Source: VBDM01 sp049802235 (GTDB lineage Bacteria; Pseudomonadota; Gammaproteobacteria; Burkholderiales; SG8-39). Taken from it: a stretch of 64,000 nt of DNA. Of the stretch, positions 25,828 to 34,561 are shown one piece after another. Below the pieces are notes generated by a model, which saw only the letters and a list, made by a program, of their open reading frames with translations, had not been told where the DNA came from and made no database searches. The DNA is taken from the NCBI GenBank assembly GCA_049802235.1, contig JBARMB010000048.1, positions 1 through 64,000 of the forward strand, in the 5' to 3' direction. Positions within the stretch are counted from its first letter, which is position 1; each line of letters begins with the position of its first letter. The translations under genes and the position numbers were made by a program.

Positions 25828-26964
25828 GTGAAAACTTATGCCGTCGGCGGAGCGGTGCGCGACGAGCTGCTGGGGCTACCGGTGGCCGACCGCGATTACG
25901 TCGTCGTCGGCGCGACGCCGGAGGAGATGACGCGGCTCGGCTTCAAGCCGGTCGGCAGGGACTTCCCGGTTTTCCTGCACCCGCAGACTCACGAGGAGTA
26001 CGCGCTGGCGCGCACCGAGCGCAAGGTCGCGCGCGGCTACAAAGGGTTCCGCATCCATTGCGCGCCGGACGTGACGCTGGAACAGGACCTCGAGCGGCGC
26101 GATCTTACCATCAACGCCATGGCCCGCGACGAGCAGGGCGCACTCGTCGATCCTTTCGGCGGAGCGGCGGATCTCGAGCGCGGCGTGCTGCGCCACGTCA
26201 GCGCCGCGTTCGTCGAGGACCCGGTGCGCATCCTGCGCGTGGCGCGGTTTGCCGCGCGCTTCGGCTTTGCGGTCGCACCCGGGACCGTGGCGTTGATGCG
26301 CCGCATGGTCGCCAACGGCGAGGCTGACGCGCTCGTGCCCGAACGCGTCTGGCAGGAATTTTCCCGCGGCCTCATGGAGCCGGACCCGGGGCGAATGTTC
26401 TCGGTGCTCGCCGAAGCCCGCCTGCTCGACAAGCTGCTGCCGGAACTCGAGCTCGCGTTTGCCGACGGCCGGCCCGCGAACGACGCGGCGCGCGTCCTGG
26501 CGCGCTCGCTTGCCTGCGCCGTCGAGCGCGGGCTGGGACTCGCGCCTCGCTTTGCGCTCGTCGCCTGGCCGACGCTGCCGGGGCGCGATGCGCACGAATT
26601 GAGCCGGAGGATGAAGGCGCCCAACGACTGTCGCGATCTCGCGCTGCTGGCGCAGCGGCATGGCATGGCGCTGAAGAAAGCATCGAGCTCGAATGCCCCC
26701 GAGCTTCTGCAGCTGCTCGAAACCTGCGATGCCCTCCGTCGCCCGGGGCGGTTCGACGAGCTGCTCTCGGTGTGCCGGTGCCGCGAGCGGGCCGAGCGCG
26801 GCTGGCTGGAGACGCCTTATATGCCTCAGGTCGTGCTGAGACGCGCGCTCGCCGCGGCGGTGGCAGTGGACGCCGCCGCGATTGCCGCGAAAGGCGCCGG
26901 GATGGAGATCGCCGCCAGTCTGCACCGCGCGCGGACCGCCGCGATCGAAGCGGCGCTCGCCTGA
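25828..26964 (+). CDS. cca: CCA-adding tRNA nucleotidyltransferase lacking the HD site
   Basis: Adds or repairs the 3' CCA end of tRNAs. 378 residues. The nucleotidyltransferase head has GGAVRDELLG, the metal-binding DRDYVVVG and RRDLTINAMA. The neck follows with EDPVRILRVARFAARFGF. E. coli Cca has an HD phosphohydrolase region downstream, with an HxxxxxxH-type segment and an HD dipeptide. The corresponding stretch here (residues about 210-265) is short and lacks those histidines. The GTG start at 25828 gives the natural MKTYAVGGAVRD opening. The next gene begins immediately after the stop. Confidence 0.94.
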   Translation: MKTYAVGGAVRDELLGLPVADRDYVVVGATPEEMTRLGFKPVGRDFPVFLHPQTHEEYALARTERKVARGYKGFRIHCAPDVTLEQDLERRDLTINAMARDEQGALVDPFGGAADLERGVLRHVSAAFVEDPVRILRVARFAARFGFAVAPGTVALMRRMVANGEADALVPERVWQEFSRGLMEPDPGRMFSVLAEARLLDKLLPELELAFADGRPANDAARVLARSLACAVERGLGLAPRFALVAWPTLPGRDAHELSRRMKAPNDCRDLALLAQRHGMALKKASSSNAPELLQLLETCDALRRPGRFDELLSVCRCRERAERGWLETPYMPQVVLRRALAAAVAVDAAAIAAKGAGMEIAASLHRARTAAIEAALA

Positions 26965-28404
26965 ATGGCGCCCCGCTCCGCTTTCGCCATGCTCTGGCAT
27001 GGCTTGAAACAAAATCTTCTGGCCGGTGCGCGCCTGGCGCTGTTCCTCCCGGTGCGCGCGCCCGACTTCCGCGTTTCCGCCGCAGACTACGTGGTATTGC
27101 TGCTCGCGAGCTTTGCCTTCTGGCTCGCCGGCGGCATGTTGCGCACGGGCTTTCCGGGCTACGTGGACACCGACGCGCTCAAGGCAGGCCTGGCACAGAT
27201 TCCCCTGATGCTCGCCGCGTGCCTCGTCGCGGCGCGGCTGTTCCGGCAGCCGCGGTTGTTGCTCGCTTTCGCGGTGCTGCTGGTCGCGCCCAGCCCGGTT
27301 TTCGAGATCGTCGCCTGTCTGATTTATTTCGCCACGGGATTCGACGCCATCGCGCCTTTCGGGCCGCTCGCTGATGCCGCGTCCATCGCCTGGGCGTTCG
27401 CCGCCTTGGTGCGCGCTCAGGTCGTGCTCACCGGCTGGCGCGGGCGGGTTTCGGCGCTGGCGCTGGCGCTGTTCGCGGGCATGTTCGCGTTCTTCGTCTG
27501 GGTATTCCCGCGCTTCGACCTGTGGACGCCGCCGCTGGAGACCGCCGAAACCGGCACGCCGCAGCCGAGCGTCACGCGGGAAGATCTTTTTCACCGGCAG
27601 GGAGAGCTGCTCGATGAGCAGCTCTCGGCGCTGCTGCCCGAGCGCCCCGGGGTCGAGGATCTGTATTTCGTCGCCGCGGCGCCGTACGGGCTGCAGGATA
27701 CGTTCGCCAGGGAGCTGATGGTGGTGAGACGGCTCATGGACGAGCGCTTCGACGCCGCCGGGCGGTCGATCGCGCTCGTCAGCCATCCGGCCACCCTGCG
27801 CGATTATCCTGTCGCCACCGTCAGCAACCTGCGCGCGACGCTCCGGTACCTCGGCCGGAACATCAACGTCGACGAGGACGTGGTATTCCTGCATATCGCC
27901 ACCCACGGCTCAACGGACAATCTGTTGCTGTTCGAGCTGCCGCCGCTCGAGTTGCAGCAGCTCACGCCCACGGCGCTTGCGCGCATGTTCGCCGACAGCG
28001 GCATCAAGTGGAAGGTGATCGTGCTTTCGGCCTGTTTTTCCGGAGGCTTCATCGAGCCGCTCAAGGACGATGACACCCTGATCATGACTGCCGCAGACGC
28101 CACGCACTCCTCCTTCGGCTGTGAGTACGACAGCGACATCACCTGGTTCAGCGAGGCGCTCTATGGCGAGGCGTTGCGCCGCACCTTTTCCTTTGCCGAC
28201 GCCTTCGAACAGGCGCGACGCTCGGTGACGGCGCGCGAGAAGGCGCGCGGCTATGAGCCCTCCAACCCGCAGATATTCGTCGGCGCCGCCATCCGCGGCA
28301 AGCTCGCGGCGCTCGAGCGGCGGCTCGCCGCGCGCGCCGGGCGATTCAACGCGATCGGCGCCAACCGCGGCGCCGGAGGGCGATCAGAGAATCCGCGCCA
28401 GTAG
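26965..28404 (+). CDS. Membrane-anchored C13-family (legumain-like) peptidase
   Basis: 479 residues. The N-terminal 190 residues contain four to five hydrophobic segments, so the protein is anchored in the inner membrane. The C-terminal 250 residues form a peptidase C13 domain. The catalytic pair is His314 in LHIATHGSTDN and Cys357 in VLSACFSGGF, with the block VVFLHIATHGS preceded by the expected beta strand. C13 peptidases cleave after Asn or Asp, but bacterial members of this membrane type have no known substrate. It starts directly behind cca with no gap, and its 3' end overlaps the convergent DUF2905 gene by 21 bases. Confidence 0.88.
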   Translation: MAPRSAFAMLWHGLKQNLLAGARLALFLPVRAPDFRVSAADYVVLLLASFAFWLAGGMLRTGFPGYVDTDALKAGLAQIPLMLAACLVAARLFRQPRLLLAFAVLLVAPSPVFEIVACLIYFATGFDAIAPFGPLADAASIAWAFAALVRAQVVLTGWRGRVSALALALFAGMFAFFVWVFPRFDLWTPPLETAETGTPQPSVTREDLFHRQGELLDEQLSALLPERPGVEDLYFVAAAPYGLQDTFARELMVVRRLMDERFDAAGRSIALVSHPATLRDYPVATVSNLRATLRYLGRNINVDEDVVFLHIATHGSTDNLLLFELPPLELQQLTPTALARMFADSGIKWKVIVLSACFSGGFIEPLKDDDTLIMTAADATHSSFGCEYDSDITWFSEALYGEALRRTFSFADAFEQARRSVTAREKARGYEPSNPQIFVGAAIRGKLAALERRLAARAGRFNAIGANRGAGGRSENPRQ

Positions 28405-28578
28405 AGTCAGCGCGAGCGAGAGCAGGAGGGTGGTGGTGAAAGGCAGGTACCAGGTGCGCCCCCGGTAGCGCACGGTGATGTCGCCGGGCAGGCGGCCCAG
28501 CCCGAATTTCCTCAGCGACGGCGCGAGCACCGTCAGCACCGCGACTGCGAGCACCAACGTCAACAACCACTTCAGCAT
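28384..28578 (-). CDS. DUF2905 small membrane protein
   Basis: A 64-residue protein with two transmembrane helices flanking FGLGRLPGDITVRYRGRTWYLPF, whose GRLPGDI core is the DUF2905 signature. Function unknown. The start is the ATG at 28578. Its 3' end overlaps the end of the C13 peptidase gene. Just upstream (28585-28630) are three imperfect tandem copies of GGAAAAAGTAGTCC. Confidence 0.85.
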   Translation of the reverse strand: MLKWLLTLVLAVAVLTVLAPSLRKFGLGRLPGDITVRYRGRTWYLPFTTTLLLSLALTLLARIL

Positions 28579-28669
28579 GCCCGCCCCCGAAAAGTAGTCC
28601 GGAAAAAGTAGTCCGGAAAAAGTCCGGACATTGTAGACTGCGCGGCTCGCATGCCGAACGGAGACGCGA

Positions 28670-29287
28670 ATGATCGATCTTTACACCTGGGGCACGCCCA
28701 ACGGCCGCAAGGTTTCAATCATGCTGGAGGAGTGCGGCCTGCCGTACAACGTGCACAAGATCAACATCGGCGCGGGCGACCAGTTCAAGCCCGACTACGT
28801 CGCCATCAATCCCAACAGCAAGATTCCCTCGATCGTCGATCCCGACGGCCCCGACGGCAAGCCGATCTGCATGATGGAGTCGGGCGCCATCCTGATCTAC
28901 CTGTCGGGCAAGATCGGCAAGCTGCTGCCGAAATCCGACCGCGGCAAATACAAGGCGCTCGAGTGGCTGATGTTCCAGATGGGCCACGTCGGGCCGATGT
29001 TCGGCCAGGTGCACCATTTTCTGCGCTCCGCGAAGGACACCTCGACCTACGCCACCGAGCGCTACGTCAAGGAAAAAGACCGGCTCTACGGCGTGCTCGA
29101 CAAGCGCCTTGGCGAGGCCAAGTATCTTGCCGGCGAATACTCGATCGCCGATATTGCGACCTATCCGTGGGTGGCGCGCCACGAATGGCACAAGACCGAC
29201 CTCAATACGTTTTCCAACGTGAAGCGCTGGTTCGACGCCATCGGCGCCAGGCCGGCGGTACAGCGGGGCATGGCGGTTCCCGCCTGA
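28670..29287 (+). CDS. Glutathione S-transferase (YfcG/Ure2p-like)
   Basis: 205 residues with a thioredoxin-fold N-terminus (DLYTWGTPNGRKVSIMLEE), the cis-proline/Glu-Ser glutathione site (SKIPSIVD, then MMESGAILIYL) and an all-helical C-terminal domain. The TPNGRK opening is typical of the Nu-class YfcG enzymes, which act as disulfide-bond oxidoreductases towards glutathione-linked substrates. Cytosolic. Transcribed alone; the following gene is convergent. Confidence 0.9.
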   Translation: MIDLYTWGTPNGRKVSIMLEECGLPYNVHKINIGAGDQFKPDYVAINPNSKIPSIVDPDGPDGKPICMMESGAILIYLSGKIGKLLPKSDRGKYKALEWLMFQMGHVGPMFGQVHHFLRSAKDTSTYATERYVKEKDRLYGVLDKRLGEAKYLAGEYSIADIATYPWVARHEWHKTDLNTFSNVKRWFDAIGARPAVQRGMAVPA

Positions 29288-29315
29288 CTTCCCTCTCAGG
29301 GGGAATGAACGGCTT

Positions 29316-29987
29316 TCAATTCCTCCTCGCGTAGCGGATCAGGAATGCGTTGATCTCCTCGACGCGCAGCTGCGGCTCGCCCGGATCGTGCTGATTGCCG
29401 ACCACGCGGTTCATCCACGCCATGTTCTTTTCCATGCGCGCCACCACCGCGGGCCATTCGGCTGCGGTGTGGCGCCGCGGATCGGGCAGAGTGTGGCACT
29501 GCTGGCAGGCGAGCCGGAACGACTGGCCCTCGGGCCGATTCATTGCAGGATATCTTTTCGGATCGATCGGCCGCTGGCTGTGCGTCTGGAGGTAAGCGAG
29601 CAGAATTTCCGCTTCCTCCACGCTCGGCGCCGAGACGCCCGCCATCATGTCGTGCATGAGCTCGCCCATGTTGCCCCGGCCCCGCATGCGCAGCACCATG
29701 CGCTCGACGATGCCTGGCCATTTCGCGGCGTGATGCATCGCCGGATTGGGGAGGTGGTGGCATTGCACGCAATACCGAACCAGGAGATTTGCTCCGCGCG
29801 AATCCGGCTGCGGAAGCTGCCACGGCTCGATCGCGGGCGGCAGGATGCGCTCGAGCATCGGCCCGTGCGGGCTTTCCGCCCAGCGCTTTCCGGCTTCCTC
29901 GACGGCGAAGCCGAATTCGCTCGACTGTGCGTGCGCAATGCCGCGGGCAGCCAGCAGAACGATGAGGATCGCGAGCGCGGGACGCAC
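29316..29987 (-). CDS. Di-haem c-type cytochrome, periplasmic
   Basis: 223 residues with a Sec signal peptide ending at GIAHAQ and two CxxCH haem-binding sites (CVQCH and CQQCH). Each is followed by a similar region with LPNPAMHHAAKWPGIVERM or LPDPRRHTAAEWPAVVARM, so the protein is an internal duplication of a single mono-haem unit. Conserved methionines after each site (for example VERMVLRM) are candidate axial ligands. Electron partner unknown; it sits alone between GST and a methyltransferase. Confidence 0.88.
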   Translation of the reverse strand: MRPALAILIVLLAARGIAHAQSSEFGFAVEEAGKRWAESPHGPMLERILPPAIEPWQLPQPDSRGANLLVRYCVQCHHLPNPAMHHAAKWPGIVERMVLRMRGRGNMGELMHDMMAGVSAPSVEEAEILLAYLQTHSQRPIDPKRYPAMNRPEGQSFRLACQQCHTLPDPRRHTAAEWPAVVARMEKNMAWMNRVVGNQHDPGEPQLRVEEINAFLIRYARRN

Positions 29988-30050
29988 GCGCGGATTATAG
30001 CGTTCCCGCTGCGCGCCTCGGGAGCCACCGAACCCGTTGCCGCCCCGCTC

Positions 30051-31196
30051 TTACAACGCGTTCCGCCGGTCGCCTTGGCGAAAGCCGATCAGCGGCGCGG
30101 AAAATCCCCGCCCCAACGCAATCACCTTGAACAGCTCGCCCATTTCCGCCGGACTCATCAACCGGTTCGCCTGGTTGGCGAGCGGCAGGAACGCGCCGGC
30201 ATCCTCGGCGGGCGTGCGCGCCATCAGCTCGGTGATGCCGCAATTGACGAGGAACTGCGCCTGGCTGGCGTAGCCGGCGAGGTCCAGGCCGCCGTCGCAC
30301 GCGGCGCGCGCGATCGCGCTGAAATCCACGTGACTGGTGATGTCCTGCAGGCCGGGAAGGAAAAACGGGTCGGCGTGGGCGTGGTGCCGGTAATGGCACA
30401 TGAGCGTGCCTTCGCTGCGCTGCGGGTGATAGTACTCGCGCGCGGGAAAACCGTAATCGATGAACAGCGCCACGCCTTTTTCCAGCACTTCGGCGAGCGA
30501 GCGCATGAAGCCGCGCGCCGCGAGCTGGACTTCGGTGAGGTAGCCCTCGGGAAGCCCGAGCGCCTGCGCGGCCTGCAGCAGCTCGCCTGTGGCGGGGCGC
30601 CAGACCCAGTCGAAGCCGCGATCCTTGACGCCCACGCCGGCTTCTTCGAGTGCTCCGGCACGGGAGCGGACCACCTGCACCGGCATGGCGTCGAGCACCT
30701 CGTTGCCAAGCACGACGCCGGAGAAGGACGGCGGCAGGCGATTGAGCCACGCCACGCGCTCGAGCAGATGCGGCACTTTCGCCGCCAGTGTGTCGCGGCT
30801 GCGCTCGCGCAGATCGGCCGACAGCTCCAGGATGAGATAGCTGCGCGGTGCCGCCCCCGAGTGATCGAGTTCCCCGAGCAGCGTCGCCGCGAGCGCGCCG
30901 CTGCCGGCGCCGACCTCGAGCACCTCGTCGAAGCCAGCGTCGAGCACCTGCTTCACCTGGCGCGCGAGCGTCTGTCCGAACAGCGGCGAGATCTCGGGAG
31001 CGGTGACGAAATCGCCGTCGCGCCCGAGTTTTCTCGCGCCGGCGCTGTAGTAGCCGATTCCCGGCGCGTACAGCGCCAGTTCCATGTAGCGCGCAAAGCT
31101 GATCCAGCCGCCGCTTGCGGCGATCTCCGCGCGGATATGATCGGCGACGAGTTCGCTGTGTGCACGCGCTTCGGCGGAAGGTTCGGGGAGTGCCAT
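30051..31196 (-). CDS. MidA/NDUFAF7-like SAM-dependent methyltransferase
   Basis: COG1565 protein, about 381 residues from the ATG at 31196. The SAM-binding loop is VLEVGAGSGALA. Homologues are mitochondrial NDUFAF7 (arginine methylation of complex I subunit NDUFS2) and bacterial MidA. The conserved ARYMELALYAPGIGYY and GDFVTAPEISPLFGQ segments are present. An in-frame ATG at 31226 adds ten residues, but it would leave only 8 bp to the divergent pteridine reductase ATG, so I prefer 31196. Target protein unknown. Confidence 0.87.
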   Translation of the reverse strand: MALPEPSAEARAHSELVADHIRAEIAASGGWISFARYMELALYAPGIGYYSAGARKLGRDGDFVTAPEISPLFGQTLARQVKQVLDAGFDEVLEVGAGSGALAATLLGELDHSGAAPRSYLILELSADLRERSRDTLAAKVPHLLERVAWLNRLPPSFSGVVLGNEVLDAMPVQVVRSRAGALEEAGVGVKDRGFDWVWRPATGELLQAAQALGLPEGYLTEVQLAARGFMRSLAEVLEKGVALFIDYGFPAREYYHPQRSEGTLMCHYRHHAHADPFFLPGLQDITSHVDFSAIARAACDGGLDLAGYASQAQFLVNCGITELMARTPAEDAGAFLPLANQANRLMSPAEMGELFKVIALGRGFSAPLIGFRQGDRRNAL

Positions 31197-31234
31197 GGGG
31201 AGAGGGCGGGGCGATTCCGGTATCATTCTAGGGC

Positions 31235-31984
31235 ATGACCGGGACGCTTTCAGGAAAAGTTGTGCTGATCACCGGCGCGGCGCGGCGCGTCGGCGCGGCC
31301 ATCGCCCGCCGGCTCCACCGGGAAGGCGCCAGCCTGATGCTGCACTACCGGTCGTCGGAGCGCGACGTGCAGGCGCTGCAGGCGGAGCTGAACGCCGCGC
31401 GCAAGAACTCGGTGGCGCTGGTGCAGGCGGACCTGCTCGACGTCGCCGGACTCGCGGAGATCGTGAAGAACACGATTTCGCGGTTCGAGCGGCTCGACGC
31501 GCTGGTCAACAATGCCTCGACCTTCTTCCCCACGCCGGTCGGCGAGATCACGCCGGCGAGCTGGGACAATCTCATCGGCACCAACCTGAGGGCGCCGCTG
31601 TTCCTCGCGCAGGCCGCGGCCCCGCACCTGAAAAAGACCGGCGGCGCGATCGTCAATATCACCGATATCCACGCCGAGCGGCCGCTGAAGAGCTACGTCA
31701 TCTACTCGGTGGCGAAGGCGGGACTTGCGGGGTTGACGCGCTCGCTTGCGCGCGAACTCGCGCCCGAGGTGCGCGTCAACGGCATTGCGCCAGGAGCGAT
31801 CGTCTGGCCCGAAGACGGCTCCTTCGACGAAGTGACGCGCCAGCGCATCATCTCGCACACGCTGCTGAGACGCACCGGCGAGCCCGACGACGTCGCCCGC
31901 GCGGTGTATTACCTCATCGTCGAAGCGCCGTACGTGACCGGCGAGATCATTGCCGTCGACGGCGGCCGGAGCATCAATTTATGA
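31235..31984 (+). CDS. Pteridine reductase (short-chain dehydrogenase)
   Basis: 249-residue SDR enzyme. The cofactor loop is LITGAARRVGAAIAR, with the TGxxxRxG pattern that marks pteridine reductases instead of the usual TGxxxGxG. Catalytic Tyr and Lys are in SVAKAGL preceded by YVIY, and the C-terminus ends YVTGEIIAVDGGRSINL. It would reduce dihydrofolate or dihydropterins with NADPH. Divergent from the methyltransferase. A hairpin repeat lies 12 bases downstream, before ttcA. Confidence 0.88.
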   Translation: MTGTLSGKVVLITGAARRVGAAIARRLHREGASLMLHYRSSERDVQALQAELNAARKNSVALVQADLLDVAGLAEIVKNTISRFERLDALVNNASTFFPTPVGEITPASWDNLIGTNLRAPLFLAQAAAPHLKKTGGAIVNITDIHAERPLKSYVIYSVAKAGLAGLTRSLARELAPEVRVNGIAPGAIVWPEDGSFDEVTRQRIISHTLLRRTGEPDDVARAVYYLIVEAPYVTGEIIAVDGGRSINL

Positions 31985-31995
31985 AAAGTCCCGTC

Positions 31996-32015
31996 GTCCC
32001 CGCTCAAGCGGGGAC
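31996..32015. repeat. Short palindromic repeat (REP-like relative)
   Basis: GTCCCCGC, TCAA loop, GCGGGGAC, then CCAGCGACTTTT. This resembles the hairpin and flank of the element at 5141-5180 with altered loop. Lies between pteridine reductase and ttcA. Confidence 0.65.
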
Positions 32016-32045
32016 CCAGCGACTTTTGCCCAGCAAGGACAAACC

Positions 32046-32924
32046 ATGAATGCACCCGAAAAAATCACCTTCACCCGCAAACAGCAGTTCGAGGCGAACA
32101 AACTGGAGAAGCGCCTCATGCGTCTCGCCGGCGAAGCGGTCGGCGACTACGGCATGATCTGCGCCGGCGACCGCGTCATGGTGTGCCTCTCCGGCGGCAA
32201 GGACAGCTACGGGCTGCTCGACGTGCTGCTGAGGCTGCGCGAACGCGCGCCGATCGAGTTCGACATCGTCGCGGTGAACCTCGACCAGCGCCATCCGGGC
32301 TATCCGGAGCAGGTGCTGCCGGATTACCTGAAGTCGCTCGGCATCCCGTTCCGCATCGAAGTGCAGGACACCTACTCGGTCGTAAAACGGGTCGTGCCCG
32401 AGGGCGAAACCATGTGCAGCCTGTGCTCGCGGCTGCGCCGCGGCGTGCTCTATCGCGTCGCCGGCGAGCTCGGCGCGACCAAGATTGCGCTCGGCCATCA
32501 CCGCGACGACATCCTCGAGACGTTTTTTCTCAACCTCTTCTTCGGCGGCAAGATGAAAGCGATGTCGCCGAAGCTGCAATCGGACGACGGCAAGCACGTC
32601 GTCATCCGCCCGCTCGCCTACGTGAGCGAAGCCGACCTCGAGGCCTGGGCCGAAGTGAAGCAGTTCCCGATCATCCCTTGCGATCTGTGCGGCTCGCAGC
32701 AAACGCTGCAACGCAAGCAGGTGAAGCAGATGCTGCGCGAATGGGAGAAGCGCCATCCGGGGCGGGTGGAATCGATGTTCCGCGCGCTATCCAACGTCGT
32801 GCCTTCGCACCTCATGGACCGGAAGCTGTTCGATTTTACCGCTGTCCGTACTATCGGGACCGCCGTCGAAAATGGGGATCAGGCGTTTGATTTTCAAGAG
32901 AATATTTTGCTTGCCGGGGTGTGA
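32046..32924 (+). CDS. ttcA: tRNA 2-thiocytidine biosynthesis protein
   Basis: Thiolates cytidine 32 of certain tRNAs using ATP and an iron-sulfur cluster. 292 residues. The PP-loop is CLSGGKDSYGLLDVL. Cluster-binding cysteines are in CSLCSRLRRG, with a third in PCDLCGSQQ. ATG at 32046 chosen because upstream codons are repeat DNA and the next residues NAPEKITFTRKQQFEANKLEKR fit the family. Reads in the same direction as pteridine reductase, 61 bases apart, possibly cotranscribed. Confidence 0.95.
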   Translation: MNAPEKITFTRKQQFEANKLEKRLMRLAGEAVGDYGMICAGDRVMVCLSGGKDSYGLLDVLLRLRERAPIEFDIVAVNLDQRHPGYPEQVLPDYLKSLGIPFRIEVQDTYSVVKRVVPEGETMCSLCSRLRRGVLYRVAGELGATKIALGHHRDDILETFFLNLFFGGKMKAMSPKLQSDDGKHVVIRPLAYVSEADLEAWAEVKQFPIIPCDLCGSQQTLQRKQVKQMLREWEKRHPGRVESMFRALSNVVPSHLMDRKLFDFTAVRTIGTAVENGDQAFDFQENILLAGV

Positions 32925-32977
32925 TGCCAACCCGTGGCGTATCGGTCGCGACTTAGTCCCCTTGTACGAATTCCATA

Positions 32978-33006
32978 TTGTCAAACTGAGTTTGACATGC
33001 TAGCCT
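32978..33006 (+). promoter_or_regulatory. Perfect 19-bp palindrome and promoter ahead of the HTH-aminotransferase gene
   Basis: TGTCAAACT-G-AGTTTGACA (32979-32997) is a perfect inverted repeat with 9-bp arms. It lies between a -35-like TTGTCA (32978-32983) and an extended -10-like TGCTAGCCT (32998-33006), spaced 17 bp, with the ATG at 33025. A dyad overlapping a promoter is the usual place for a repressor operator. Binding by the HTH domain encoded next is an inference. Confidence 0.65.
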
Positions 33007-33024
33007 TACGGTCAGAGGTCATGC

Positions 33025-34545
33025 ATGAACTGCGCAACCCGTCTCGTCGAGATCTTCGGTAGCCAAGCGGATGTCGCGCGCGCGTTCCGGCTCGACCGGG
33101 CCGTGGTCAACAACTGGGTCAAATCCGGCTATGTGCCGGCGCGCTGGGCGATGGAGGTCGAACGCGCCACCGATGGCCGCATCGCGGCCGTCGAGGTGCT
33201 CAACGAGGCCGGCGCCAAGAAACCAGTCCGGGTCAAATCACGCCCCGACGATGTCCTTTTCGGGTCACTACTTAATGGGAGCCACATCATGAACGAATTC
33301 GCCCCTGCCAAACGCATCAGCTCCTTCCACCCGCCGCAGCGGACGCTGATGGGCCCCGGGCCCACCGAGATCCATCCGCGCGTGCTCACCACCATGAGCC
33401 AGCCCGCGATCGGTTATCTCGATCCGGTCTTCGTCGAGATGATGGAAGAGCTGAAGTCGCTGCTGCGCTACGTCTACCAGACCAAGAACCCGCTCACCTT
33501 TCCCGTGTCGGGTCCCGGCTCGGTCGGGATGGAGTACTGCTTCGTCAACATGGTGGCGCCCGGCGACAAGGTGATCGTGTGCAAGAACGGCGTGTTCGGC
33601 GGGCGCATGATCGAGAATGTCGAGCGCGCGGGCGGCATTCCCATCGTCGTCGAGGACGAGTGGGGCGCGCCGGTCGACCCGAACAAGCTCGAGGACGCGC
33701 TGAAGAAAAACCGCGACGTGCGCGTGATCGCGTTCATCCACGGCGAAACTTCCACCGGTGTGCAGTCCGACGCGAAGACGCTCGTCTCCGTCGCGCACAA
33801 GTACGATGCGCTCGCAATTGTCGACGCGGTGACCTCGCTCGGCGGATCGCCCGTGCTCGTCGACGAATGGCAGATCGACGCGGTCTACTCCGCCAGCCAG
33901 AAGTGCCTGTCGTGCACACCGGGCCTGTCGCCGGTGTCGTTCTCCGAGCGCGTGGTCGATTACGTCAAGGCGCGCAAGGACAAGATCCACAGCTGGTTCA
34001 TGGACATGAACCTGCTGCTCGGCTATTGGGGCGCCACCACCCGCACTTATCACCATACCGCGCCGACCAATTCGCTGTTCGGTCTGCACGAAGCGCTGCT
34101 GCTCATCAAGGAAGAGGGGCTCGATAACTGCTGGGCGCGGCATCAGCGCCATCACCTTGCGCTCAAGGCCGGCCTCGAGGCGATGGGCCTGCAATACCTG
34201 GTGAAGGAGGGCTATCGTCTGCCGCAGATGAACGCGGTTCACATTCCCGAGGCGATCCGCGCCAGGGAAGCCGAGGTGAGGAAAACGCTGCTCACCGAAT
34301 TCAACCTGGAGATCGGCGCCGGGCTCGGCCCGCTTGCCGGCAAGATCTGGCGCATCGGCATCATGGGCTATTCCTGCCGCCCCGAAAACGTCATGCTGTG
34401 CCTGTCGGCGCTCGGCTCGGTGCTCTCCGACATGGGCCTGCCGATCCACGTCGGCGACGCCGAGGCGGCCGCGCACGAAGCCTACGCCACGATGCACGCC
34501 AAGGCGGCGAAGCTGAAGCTGGAGAAAAAGCGCGCCGCGGCCTGA
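33025..34545 (+). CDS. HTH domain fused to a serine/alanine-glyoxylate aminotransferase
   Basis: 506 residues. Residues 1-75 form a Cro/YdaS-like helix-turn-helix (GSQADVARAFRLDRAVVNNW, then SGYVPARWAMEVERATDGRI). Residues 89-500 form a class V PLP aminotransferase with MGPGPTEIHPRVL, HGETSTGVQSD, AIVDAVTSLGG and the probable PLP lysine Lys293 in YSASQKCLSCTPGLSP. No stop separates the parts. An internal ATG at 33289 with GGGAG eight bases upstream would give a normal-length aminotransferase alone (418 residues), so two products are possible. The family exchanges amino groups between serine or alanine and glyoxylate. It has its own operator-promoter and terminator. Confidence 0.85.
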   Translation: MNCATRLVEIFGSQADVARAFRLDRAVVNNWVKSGYVPARWAMEVERATDGRIAAVEVLNEAGAKKPVRVKSRPDDVLFGSLLNGSHIMNEFAPAKRISSFHPPQRTLMGPGPTEIHPRVLTTMSQPAIGYLDPVFVEMMEELKSLLRYVYQTKNPLTFPVSGPGSVGMEYCFVNMVAPGDKVIVCKNGVFGGRMIENVERAGGIPIVVEDEWGAPVDPNKLEDALKKNRDVRVIAFIHGETSTGVQSDAKTLVSVAHKYDALAIVDAVTSLGGSPVLVDEWQIDAVYSASQKCLSCTPGLSPVSFSERVVDYVKARKDKIHSWFMDMNLLLGYWGATTRTYHHTAPTNSLFGLHEALLLIKEEGLDNCWARHQRHHLALKAGLEAMGLQYLVKEGYRLPQMNAVHIPEAIRAREAEVRKTLLTEFNLEIGAGLGPLAGKIWRIGIMGYSCRPENVMLCLSALGSVLSDMGLPIHVGDAEAAAHEAYATMHAKAAKLKLEKKRAAA

Positions 34546-34561
34546 GGCGAAGCGCAAGAAG

